Of a stretch of DNA of 55,776 nucleotides, positions 10,916 through 19,936 are shown piece by piece (within the stretch, counting starts at the first letter, position 1; every line of letters begins with the position of its first letter). Made by a program: the position numbers and the translations under genes. The notes under the pieces were generated by a model that had not been told where the DNA came from, searched no databases, and saw nothing but the letters and a program-made list of their open reading frames with translations. This stretch comes from Clostridia bacterium (GTDB lineage: Bacteria > Bacillota > Clostridia > Christensenellales > Borkfalkiaceae): NCBI GenBank assembly GCA_017886895.1, contig JAGHJD010000026.1:1-55776 (forward strand). The letters run 5' to 3'.

Positions 10916-13306
10916 ATGGGGGAGCCGACTTTCGAACAACTGCATGAACTGATCAAGCCGCACAAGCAGCCGGATAAAGCCTTTTTTCTCGACCTTCTTG
11001 ACGAGCAGAAGCAGCGCGCGTATGAGGAAATGCGCGTGCGCGCCGTCATGCTGCTTTTGAAGGCGTGTTATATCAACAAGCGCAAGCTGAAAATAAAGGC
11101 GGCGCAGGAAGAGATAGAAGAGCTGCGCAAAGGGGAGTTTTCCGCCGAAAATTATCGGGAGATCATTGAGCGGAACGCGCAGATCAGGGAGTGGCGCGCC
11201 GAGATCGAGGGATATAAGAGCTTTTTTGCCGAGCCGTACTTTGCGCGCATGGATCTTTCCGACGCGCGAGAGGGCTACAACAGCTACTATATCGGCAAGC
11301 GCGGGGACGTGAACCTCGAGATCGTCGACTGGCGTGCGCCGCTCGCGCGGAAATATTATCAGAAGAGCCAGATCGCCTTTTCCATCAACGAGTACGACTA
11401 TAAGCTCATCCTGCGCCGCGCCCTGCGCACGGCGAACGGGAAGTTCCTCGACTTTAAAAACGAGTATCTGAGCGTGCGCGACTACCTTACGAAAGAGGAG
11501 ATCGCGGGCAGGGACGAGGAGATCATCTTCGACCCCTATCTCAAAGAGATCCTGAAGGCCCGCAAAGAGCAGTCCGAGATCTCGGACATCATCGAGACCA
11601 TTCAGGAACTGCAGTACGAGATCATCACCAAGCCCGAGCGGGAGAGTTTTGTCCTGCAGGGCTGCGCGGGGAGCGGAAAGACGATGATCATGCTGCACCG
11701 CCTCAGTTTTCTGCTGTATAACAACGAGAACCTGCGGCCGCGCGACGTGCTCGTCCTCACGCCGAGCGACTCGTTCAACGCCTTCATCGACGAGCTCTCG
11801 CAGGTGCTGGAGCTTGAAAAGATCAGGACGACGACGATAGACGAGTACTTTTTGCAGGTACTGCGCGGAGAAGGCGTGGAGCTGGAGGGAAAGCTCGACC
11901 TCTCCGCCCGCCCGCCCGAGGCGTATGCGCGGTATATCTATTCGGACGCGTTCCGAACGGACGCGGAGAGCAGGCTGCGCAAAATTTACGACGGCGTTTC
12001 GGGAATGTTTTTGAGCGCCGAGTGCACAGCGGCGATCGCCGCGGCGGCGGAGGATTTCCGCAGGCAGGGCGAGCTGTTCGCGAAGATCCGCAACGCGAGC
12101 ACGCGCGTCCGCCGCGCCGTTCTCGGCGAGATCAAGGAGCGCGCGGAGGGCGGGCTGTACTATACGAAACCCTTCCGCGAGCTGATGAACGAAGTCTCCG
12201 CCGCGGAGGAGTTCTTCTCGGACTGCCTCGCGGGCAGGCATACCGAAAATTACAGTATTTTTTACCGCGGCGTGCTCTCCTTTTACAGGGCAGGCAGCTT
12301 CATCGCACGCACGCACAGGGCGATCGCGGCGAACGCCGCCGCCGACCTTGCGAACCTCTCCGCCGTTGTGGAGAAGGAGATCGCCGACCTTCGCCGCTAT
12401 AAGATCGTGCGCGGAGATACCGAAGTGGAGACGTACGCGGAGCGCATTGCGCGGAGAGGGCAGCTCCTGGAGGAGATCGCCGCCGTTTCGCGCTTCGTGG
12501 AGGAGATCGAGGCGCGCTTTACGGGCTTTTGCGAACTGTTCGAGGCGCTGCGCGGCGACAAATATTTCGTGCGCATCGGCAAGTGCGGCACGCACACCGA
12601 GCTTGCGCGCCTGTTTTATAAGGAGACGGTGCGCCGCGCGAAAAACGCGCTCGGCATGGGGAAGGGCATGGTCCGCTGCGACGCGTACGCGCTCTGCCTC
12701 GTTCTGTATCTGCTCGGCTGCAAGCTTCTGCCCCGCTACGGTCTGGTGTTCGTGGACGAGGGGCAGGATATTTCCGCGGGCGAGTACGCGCTCCTGAAGG
12801 GCATCAACCCCGACGCGGCGTTCAACATTTACGGCGATCTTGCGCAGAACGTGACGCCCTTCCGCGGCGTCACGGGCTGGGAGAACGTTCCGGGCGGCGG
12901 GCAGCTCTATACGCTCGACCGCAATTACCGCAACACCAATCAGATCGTGGAGTTCGTTGCGGAAAGGCTGGGCATCCCCATGCAGTCCGTGGGGTTCGAC
13001 GGGCCGCCCGTGGCTAAAATCGCGCCGCGCGGCATCGCCGCCTTTTTCCGCGACAAAAAGGGGCTGAAGGCGGTCATCGTGCCCGAGAAAGAGCTGGGGA
13101 AATACCGCCGCAAGAGCTATAACGTGCTCGCGGATACGGGCAGGCTCTCCAAAAAGCGGGTCAATCTGATGACGGTCTACGAGTCGAAGGGGCTGGAGTT
13201 CACCTGCGTCGCGGTGGCGGACGCGCACATGACCGCGCACGAGCGGTACATTGCCTATACCCGCGCGCTCAAAGAGCTGGCGGTCGTGGAGGAGAGAGAG
13301 GAATGA
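10916..13306 (+). CDS. HelD-like superfamily I helicase (RNA polymerase recycling motor family)
   Basis: 796 aa; NLEIVDWRAPLARKYY, KARKEQSEISDIIETIQELQYEII, VLQGCAGSGKTMIMLHRL, FVDEGQD, TVYESKGLEF. Confidence 0.85.
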   Translation: MGEPTFEQLHELIKPHKQPDKAFFLDLLDEQKQRAYEEMRVRAVMLLLKACYINKRKLKIKAAQEEIEELRKGEFSAENYREIIERNAQIREWRAEIEGYKSFFAEPYFARMDLSDAREGYNSYYIGKRGDVNLEIVDWRAPLARKYYQKSQIAFSINEYDYKLILRRALRTANGKFLDFKNEYLSVRDYLTKEEIAGRDEEIIFDPYLKEILKARKEQSEISDIIETIQELQYEIITKPERESFVLQGCAGSGKTMIMLHRLSFLLYNNENLRPRDVLVLTPSDSFNAFIDELSQVLELEKIRTTTIDEYFLQVLRGEGVELEGKLDLSARPPEAYARYIYSDAFRTDAESRLRKIYDGVSGMFLSAECTAAIAAAAEDFRRQGELFAKIRNASTRVRRAVLGEIKERAEGGLYYTKPFRELMNEVSAAEEFFSDCLAGRHTENYSIFYRGVLSFYRAGSFIARTHRAIAANAAADLANLSAVVEKEIADLRRYKIVRGDTEVETYAERIARRGQLLEEIAAVSRFVEEIEARFTGFCELFEALRGDKYFVRIGKCGTHTELARLFYKETVRRAKNALGMGKGMVRCDAYALCLVLYLLGCKLLPRYGLVFVDEGQDISAGEYALLKGINPDAAFNIYGDLAQNVTPFRGVTGWENVPGGGQLYTLDRNYRNTNQIVEFVAERLGIPMQSVGFDGPPVAKIAPRGIAAFFRDKKGLKAVIVPEKELGKYRRKSYNVLADTGRLSKKRVNLMTVYESKGLEFTCVAVADAHMTAHERYIAYTRALKELAVVEEREE

Positions 13307-14001
13307 GCGCGGCAAAGCGGAACAACTTTCTTCTGGACGCGGACGAGACCGTGCTCGATTTCGTCCGCTCCTCGCAGGAGAGCCTGCGCCATACGATGGG
13401 CGCGCTCTCCCTGCCGTACGACAGGGAGATCTACCGCCTGTACAAGCAGATCAACGACGGCGTGTGGGCGGAGTACGAGCGCGGGGAGATCACCAAGGCG
13501 CGGCTGCATATCCTGCGCTTTTCGCGCTTTTTTGAGCGGCTCGGCGTCACGGCGGACGCGGAGCGGGCGAACACGGTCTATTTTGAAAAACTCTGCCGAA
13601 CGGGCTTTCTTCTCCCCGGCGCGGACGCCTTTTTGCGGGAACTGCGCGCGCGGGGCAGGGTATTCCTCATCACGAACGGCACGCCCGCCGCGCAGTACGG
13701 CAGGCTGGATTCGCTCGGTATCCGCGGGCTGTTCGACGGCGTCTTTATCTCGGACGAGATCGGGTTCGCCAAGCCCGATCCCCGCTTTTTCGCGCACGTG
13801 CTCGCCGCGGCGGGGCTTACGGCGGGGGAGTGCCTCGTCATCGGCGATTCGCTCACCTCGGACATCGCGGGCGCGAACGGGGCGGGCATTCCCTGCATCT
13901 GGTACGATCCCGCGGGCAGGGAACCCGTCGGCGCAATGCCGGACGCGGCCGCGCGGACGTATGATGAGATCCTGAAAATCATAGACGAAGGGCGGCTCTG
14001 A
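13303..14001 (+). CDS. HAD-family hydrolase, YjjG-like
   Basis: FLLDADETVLDF, FLITNGT, GFAKPDPRFF, VIGDSLTSDIAGA; ATGA overlap with the helD-like gene. Confidence 0.88.
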   Translation: MSAAKRNNFLLDADETVLDFVRSSQESLRHTMGALSLPYDREIYRLYKQINDGVWAEYERGEITKARLHILRFSRFFERLGVTADAERANTVYFEKLCRTGFLLPGADAFLRELRARGRVFLITNGTPAAQYGRLDSLGIRGLFDGVFISDEIGFAKPDPRFFAHVLAAAGLTAGECLVIGDSLTSDIAGANGAGIPCIWYDPAGREPVGAMPDAAARTYDEILKIIDEGRL

Positions 14002-14150
14002 CCGCCCTTTTTCCGTATAAAAAGCGGGCGGCGGGGCGATAAACAGGTATTCTGTGCGTCCGGGCGGGCTGTAAAAACTTTTACCGCGTGGGGGGGGAAG
14101 CCCCGCCGCAGGCGGCTACCGAAAATGCGGGGCGGGGTCGGGGCAAGCGC

Positions 14151-14179
14151 TTGCATACGGGGTGATTTTGTAGTATAAT
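14151..14179 (+). promoter_or_regulatory. Putative promoter (TTGCAT-N17-TATAAT) for the giant helicase gene
   Basis: TTGCAT 14151-14156, TATAAT 14174-14179. Confidence 0.65.
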
Positions 14180-14211
14180 AAAACGGAATAACAGACGGGG
14201 TCTTGTAAAGC

Positions 14212-17200
14212 ATGGCAGGTAAAAAATCGACGAAAAACACGCTGAAAGAGAGCATTTCGCTGAACGTTTCGGCGCAGCAGTTCTACGGGTATGCGGACTA
14301 TTACAACCGCGTGCCCCTCTTCCCCGTGCTCCAGCTCACGAACGCGGGCGCGGAGGCGGCGGAGGGGCTGGAAGTCACGATCGAAGGGTCGGACGGCTTT
14401 TTGCTGCCCTTTGCCAAACAGCTCGAAGAAGTCCCCTTCGAAAGCACGGTGGAGATCGCGGCGCAGAACCTCGTTTCCCCGCTGTACCTGACCGAGCTGT
14501 CCGAACCGAGGCAGGTCTCCGTCCGCATAAAGGTCTCGCACGGCAAGGACGTCGTTGCCGAAAGCGGGCTGCAGCTCACCGTTCTGCCATTCGACTACTG
14601 GTGCGGCAGGAGCGGGAATGCGGAACTGCTCGCCTGTTTCGTCCGCCCGAAGGTGGCGGACTGCCTGCGCGTGCTCGAAGAGGCGGGCAAACAGCTCGCA
14701 AAATGGAACGTGCCCTGCGAGTGGCGCGGCTACCAGGAGGGGGACAAGAACAAGATCCGCCAGATCTGCGCCGCCGTCTTTGCGGCGATCAAGCGGCAGT
14801 CCGTAGAGCGCTCCGCCGCCGAGCAGGACTACAACGCGCCCGTGCCCGTCGGCGACGTCACCGCGATCTTAAAAAACAAGGTGTGCACCGTCTTTGAAAT
14901 GGCGCTGTTCGCGGCGTCCTGCCTCGAATGCGCGGGGCTGCACCCCGTGCTTGCCGTGGGCGAGCGGGGCGTCTCCTGCGGGGCATGGCTGTACGACAAC
15001 TGTTTTTCCGAGGGCGCGGGGGACGACGTGGTGCTCCTGCAGAAGTACATTGCGGACGGCATCAACAACGTGAGCATGTTCGACGCGGAGGACCTGTTCG
15101 CGGGGCGCAACGTCAACTATGCCACGGCGGAAAAGCACTTTTCGCAGAAACTCGGCAGCGGCTGGTTCGACACGGTGGTGGACGTAAAGCGCTGCCGCCT
15201 CGTGCGTCTTTTGCCCCTGCCGCTCAAAGTGCGCGGCATCAAGGGCTACGAACTGCTCGAAGAGCAGGACACCGATCCCTCCGCCGCGCCCGCCGCGCTC
15301 ACGGGCACCCGCAAGCTCAGCCTGGACGGGAAGGCGACCAAGAACAAGCAGTGGGAGCGCCGTCTGCTCGATCTCTCCCTCAAAAATTCGCTGCTCAATT
15401 TCAACCCCGAAAAGAACGCGCTGCATATCATGTCTGCGGACGTCAACCTCACCTATGAGAGCCTCGCCGCGGGCGAGCCGTTCGCCGTGCTCGAAAAGAC
15501 GAACGACGTGCGCGGCTCCATGCAGGGCATCGGCAGCTTTGCGGGCGCCGCGGGCTTTTCCGCGCTTGCCGAGCTCATCGGCGTGGAGCTGAAAAACAAG
15601 CGCCTGCACACCTGCTCGGAGCGGGAGGAGACGGGCGACGTCATCCGCTATCTCATGCGCAAGGCAAAGACGGCGGAGGAGGAGGCGGGCGCGAACGTGC
15701 TCTTCCTCGCGTTTGGGTTCCTCAAATGGTACGAGCGTGAGGGCGGCGAGGCGCGGTACGCGCCGCTCGTGCTTGCGCCCGTGAAGATCGTGCGCAGCAA
15801 GGGCGGGAAGGGGCATTCCGTCACTCTTGCGGCGGAAGAATTGCAGTGCAACAGCACGCTGCTCGAATTTCTGCTGCGCGAATTCCGCATCGACATCCGC
15901 GGGCTGGACAGCGCGCGGGGGCTGCGCATCTCGGAGATCCTCGCCATGGTCAAGGCGGAGATCCTCAACATGCGCCGCTGGGACGTGCTGGAAGACGTGT
16001 ATCTTGCGAACTTCTCCTTTGCACGCTACGCCATGTGGAACGACGTGCGCAAAAACATCGACAAATTCCGCAAAAATCCCATCGTGCGCTCGCTGCTCGA
16101 CAACCGCCTGGAGATCGAGAACCGCGTGTTCGAGGACAAGGCGGAGGATGACTATGACCCGAGCGAGGTCCTGACCCCGCTGACGGCGGATGCGTCGCAG
16201 TTCGCGGCGATCGCGGAGGCTGCGAACGGCACTTCCTTCGTCCTGCACGGGCCGCCCGGCACGGGCAAGAGCCAGACGATCACGAATATCATCGCCAATT
16301 GCCTCGGGCGGGGCAAGCGCGTCCTGTTCGTCGCCGAAAAGCAGGCGGCGCTCTCCGTCGTCAAAAAGAGGCTGGATTCGATCGGTCTTGGCGACTTCTG
16401 CCTCGAACTGCACTCGGGCAAAGCGGACAAGGCGCAGCTTTTGAAGAGCCTCGAAAACACGCTCTCGCTCGCCGCCGAGGCGGACAGCCCCTCCTTTGCC
16501 GAAAAGAGCGCGCAGATCGCCGAGGTGCGGAAGGCGCTCAACGCGCCCGTCTCCGCGCTGCACCGCAAGCGCAGGCTGGGCGTCTCGGTGTACGAGGGGA
16601 TCCTCATCTGGCTGAAAAACAGGAACGCGCCCGACGTGCTGGATATAGAGAACACCTTCTACGACAGCCTGACGCGCGAAAAACTTGAAAATTACGAGCG
16701 CCTGCTCTTAGAGGTCTCTGCGGCGGCGAAGAGCTGCGGCGGCGTGTACCGCTCTCCCTTCGACAACGTGAACCTCAGCGAGTACGATGCGGGCGTGCGC
16801 AGCCGCGTCTGCGTCGCGGCGGAGGTGCTGCTCGCGGAGATCAAGCACCTGAAAAACTATCTCTCCCTCTTCCTCGACCATTACCGCCAGCGGATCAGCT
16901 CTTTCACGCAGAAGAAGATGGAGACGCTCGTGCAGCTCGTTGCGATGCTCTCCTCGGGCGAGACGGAGAAGTATTTTTCCTGCGACGAGAACGAATTTTA
17001 CGTCTTTTTCAATGCGAACAGGCGGCTGGACAGGCTGCTCGGCACCTATTTCAAGGCCTTTAAAACGCTCATCGACCTCGATGCGGATCCTGCCGTCGTG
17101 GAGCAGGAGCTGGACAACTGGGGCGAAAACTGGCGCAGTTCGAAAGTGCTGACGGCGGTGATCAAGCGTCTGCGCCGTGCTGCGCAGGCAGATCTTACGC

Positions 17201-19878
17201 CCGCCGAAGAGATCAAGTACGTCGGCATCGTCGCGCAGATCTACGAGGACATCGCGCTCGTCAAGGGGAACACGCCGCTTTCGCGGAACTTCCTCGACCG
17301 CGGCGGGAAGATCAATTACAGGCGCAGAGAGGAGTATCTCGACGCGCTCCGCAGACTGCACGCGCTCGCCGAGGGCGTGTTCATGGACTACAATGCGGAC
17401 AGTTTCAACAGCGTCTGCATCCGCTCCGCAGGAGGCTTTGCGCTGCCCATGCTGGAGGGGCTGCGCCGCGCCGTCAGCGGGTTTTCGGAGAGCATGCGCG
17501 CCTTCTGCGAGGTGATCGCCGCCGATCCCGAAAAGTACCGCGACGAGGACCTTTTAGACTATTTCGGCGGCAAGGCGGGCGCGCTTTTGGACAATGTGGA
17601 CATGCTCGCCGCCTGGTGCATGTTCAAAAAGATCTCCGCACAGCTCAATGCGGAGGGGCTTTCCTTCATCACCGATTCGCTGGAGACGGGCGCGACGAAC
17701 GCGGAGAACATCCTTTCGAGTTTCCGCAAGAACGTGTACCGCAACTTCGTCGAGACCAATATCGGCGCGGACCCCGTGCTCTCCAAGTTCTCCGCGAGCG
17801 TGCTCGAAGAGAAGATCGAACAGTTCCGCGCGCTGGATGAACAATTCGCCGCGCTCTCCCGTGCGCACATCCGCAACGCGCTGCTCGCGCAGCTCCCGAG
17901 CACGTCCACGGAGGGCCCGCTCAGCTTAGAGGTGCTCGCCTTCCAGCGCATTGCAAAGGGCAACATGCGCGGCATGACGATCAAGGAGTTTCTGCAGGAG
18001 ATCCCCGGTCTTTTCGCGCGGCTCGCGCCCTGCGTTCTGATGAGCCCGATCACCGTCGCGCAGTATCTGCAGGCGGAACCCGACCTCTTCGATCTCGTCG
18101 TGTTCGACGAGGCGTCGCAGCTCCCCACGAGCGAGGCGATCGGCGCGCTCGCGCGCGCAAAGAGCGCGGTCGTCGTCGGCGACCCCAAACAGCTCCCGCC
18201 GACTTCCTTTTTCAGCTCGGGGTATGTGGACGAGGAGAACCTCGACGCGGAGGACCTCGAGAGCATCCTCGACGACTGCCTCGCGCTCGGCATGCCCGAA
18301 AAACACCTCAACTGGCATTACCGCAGCAAGCACGAGAGCCTCATCGCCTTTTCGAACGTCATGTACTACGGCAACAAGCTCTGCACCTTCCCTTCGCCCG
18401 ACGCGCTGGAGAGCAAGGTGCGGCTCGCGTTCGTCGAGGACGGCGTGTACGACAGGGGATTCACCAAGCGCAACAGGGCGGAGGCGGAGGCGCTCGTCGC
18501 CGAGGTCGTGCGCAGGCTGAAAGATCCCAAGCTCAGCCGTTCGAGCATCGGCGTGGTCACGTTCAGCACCGCCCAGCAGGACTATGTGGAGCGCCGCCTC
18601 ACCGACGCGCTCGTCAAAAACAAATTGGAGGACGCCGCCTACGAGCGCGAGGAGCCGCTGTTCGTCAAGAACCTCGAAAACGTGCAGGGCGACGAGCGCG
18701 ACGTCATCCTGTTCTCCGTCTGCTACGGGCCCGACCGCGCGGGCAGGGTCTCGCTCAACTTCGGGCCGCTCAACCAGGTCGGCGGCTGGCGGCGCTTGAA
18801 CGTCGCCGTCTCGCGTGCGCGCGAGGAGATGGTCGTGTTTTCGTCCATGACTTCGGCGATGATCAACCTCGCCAAGACGGGCAGCAAGGGCGTGGCGGGG
18901 CTGAAGGCGTTCCTCGAATTTGCCGAAAAGGGCAAGACGACGCTCGCCATCAGCTCGGAGGAGTTAAAGCCCGCCGCGAGCGGCATCGGCAAGTACATTG
19001 CGCAGGAGCTGAAGGCGTACGGCTACGAGTGCCGTTACGACGTCGGCGTCTCCGATTTCAAGATCGACTGCGCCGTCATCGACCCGCGCAACAAAAAGCG
19101 GTTCCTCCTCGCCGTCATGTGCGACGGCGCGACCGCCGCGCGCTCCTGCGCGCGGGACCGGAACCTGTTGCAGATCCAGACCCTCAAACTCAACAACTGG
19201 AACGTCGTCCGCCTGTTCACGATCAACTTCATCAATAACCCCAAGCGCGAGATCAAGAAGATCAAGGACGTGCTCGACAGGCTGTGCGGCATCGAAAAGG
19301 GCAGCCGCGACCACCTGCTCAAATACAGGCGCGCCTACCGCTATGCCAAACTCGAACAGCAGCAGAATCTCTCGCAGTACGTCACGGGCGGCGAGCACGA
19401 CGCGGAGATCATGGCGCGCCTGCGCGCGATCGTCGCGGCGGAAGAGCCGATCTCCGACCGTTTCCTGATGAAGCGCTGCCTAGCCTCGCTCGGCATCCTC
19501 AAATTCGGCTCGAAAGTGGAGGAGCGCATGAACAAGCTCATCGCGCTGTGCGGGTTCAAAGAGGAACAGCTTTGCGGCAGGACGTACCTGCGCAAGACGG
19601 ACAAGTGCATCGGCTATGACTTTTACCGCGTCGAGGCGGAGCCGATCCGCCGCTCGGAGGAAGATTTCTCGCCCTACGAGATCGTCGCGCTCGTGCGCGG
19701 TCTGCTCGAAAACAAGGTCAGCCTGTATGCGGCGGATCTTCTGCCTCTCATCTTCGAGGAACTGAAGGTCTCCCGCCCCGGGGACAAACTCACGGAGTTC
19801 GTGCATGCGTGCATTTCGCTCGGCGTGCAGCACTCTTATTTCGTCCGTTCGGTCAGCGACCGCGTCAGCCTGAGCTGA
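14212..19878 (+). CDS. Giant DUF4011-type superfamily I helicase with transglutaminase-like N-terminal region, REase-like domain and DUF3320-like C-terminus
   Basis: 1888 aa; WERRLLDLSLKNSLLNFNP (DUF4011), FVLHGPPGTGKSQTITNIIANCL (Walker A), VVFDEASQLPTSEA, NLENVQGDERDVILFSVCYG, RRLNVAVSRAREEMVVFSS, GVSDFKIDCAVID...CDG...ARDRN, EPISDRFLMKRCLASLGILKFGS. Confidence 0.85.
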   Translation: MAGKKSTKNTLKESISLNVSAQQFYGYADYYNRVPLFPVLQLTNAGAEAAEGLEVTIEGSDGFLLPFAKQLEEVPFESTVEIAAQNLVSPLYLTELSEPRQVSVRIKVSHGKDVVAESGLQLTVLPFDYWCGRSGNAELLACFVRPKVADCLRVLEEAGKQLAKWNVPCEWRGYQEGDKNKIRQICAAVFAAIKRQSVERSAAEQDYNAPVPVGDVTAILKNKVCTVFEMALFAASCLECAGLHPVLAVGERGVSCGAWLYDNCFSEGAGDDVVLLQKYIADGINNVSMFDAEDLFAGRNVNYATAEKHFSQKLGSGWFDTVVDVKRCRLVRLLPLPLKVRGIKGYELLEEQDTDPSAAPAALTGTRKLSLDGKATKNKQWERRLLDLSLKNSLLNFNPEKNALHIMSADVNLTYESLAAGEPFAVLEKTNDVRGSMQGIGSFAGAAGFSALAELIGVELKNKRLHTCSEREETGDVIRYLMRKAKTAEEEAGANVLFLAFGFLKWYEREGGEARYAPLVLAPVKIVRSKGGKGHSVTLAAEELQCNSTLLEFLLREFRIDIRGLDSARGLRISEILAMVKAEILNMRRWDVLEDVYLANFSFARYAMWNDVRKNIDKFRKNPIVRSLLDNRLEIENRVFEDKAEDDYDPSEVLTPLTADASQFAAIAEAANGTSFVLHGPPGTGKSQTITNIIANCLGRGKRVLFVAEKQAALSVVKKRLDSIGLGDFCLELHSGKADKAQLLKSLENTLSLAAEADSPSFAEKSAQIAEVRKALNAPVSALHRKRRLGVSVYEGILIWLKNRNAPDVLDIENTFYDSLTREKLENYERLLLEVSAAAKSCGGVYRSPFDNVNLSEYDAGVRSRVCVAAEVLLAEIKHLKNYLSLFLDHYRQRISSFTQKKMETLVQLVAMLSSGETEKYFSCDENEFYVFFNANRRLDRLLGTYFKAFKTLIDLDADPAVVEQELDNWGENWRSSKVLTAVIKRLRRAAQADLTPAEEIKYVGIVAQIYEDIALVKGNTPLSRNFLDRGGKINYRRREEYLDALRRLHALAEGVFMDYNADSFNSVCIRSAGGFALPMLEGLRRAVSGFSESMRAFCEVIAADPEKYRDEDLLDYFGGKAGALLDNVDMLAAWCMFKKISAQLNAEGLSFITDSLETGATNAENILSSFRKNVYRNFVETNIGADPVLSKFSASVLEEKIEQFRALDEQFAALSRAHIRNALLAQLPSTSTEGPLSLEVLAFQRIAKGNMRGMTIKEFLQEIPGLFARLAPCVLMSPITVAQYLQAEPDLFDLVVFDEASQLPTSEAIGALARAKSAVVVGDPKQLPPTSFFSSGYVDEENLDAEDLESILDDCLALGMPEKHLNWHYRSKHESLIAFSNVMYYGNKLCTFPSPDALESKVRLAFVEDGVYDRGFTKRNRAEAEALVAEVVRRLKDPKLSRSSIGVVTFSTAQQDYVERRLTDALVKNKLEDAAYEREEPLFVKNLENVQGDERDVILFSVCYGPDRAGRVSLNFGPLNQVGGWRRLNVAVSRAREEMVVFSSMTSAMINLAKTGSKGVAGLKAFLEFAEKGKTTLAISSEELKPAASGIGKYIAQELKAYGYECRYDVGVSDFKIDCAVIDPRNKKRFLLAVMCDGATAARSCARDRNLLQIQTLKLNNWNVVRLFTINFINNPKREIKKIKDVLDRLCGIEKGSRDHLLKYRRAYRYAKLEQQQNLSQYVTGGEHDAEIMARLRAIVAAEEPISDRFLMKRCLASLGILKFGSKVEERMNKLIALCGFKEEQLCGRTYLRKTDKCIGYDFYRVEAEPIRRSEEDFSPYEIVALVRGLLENKVSLYAADLLPLIFEELKVSRPGDKLTEFVHACISLGVQHSYFVRSVSDRVSLS

Positions 19879-19893
19879 CGCGGAGTGCGGCGA

Positions 19894-19936
19894 TACGGAA
19901 GAGAATGGTTACGGAAGAGAATGGTTACGGAAGAGA
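19894..19936 (+). repeat. 16-bp tandem repeat, about 2.7 copies, over the comEC start region
   Basis: tacggaagagaatggt-tacggaagagaatggt-tacggaagaga; unit length 16. Confidence 0.85.

Noticed and set aside
10916-19878. HelD-like, HAD and DUF4011 helicase genes as a defence island
   Set aside because: Two helicases next to each other, but HelD and YjjG-type HAD are housekeeping families and there are no mobile-element or partner defence genes; only the DUF4011 protein merits follow-up.
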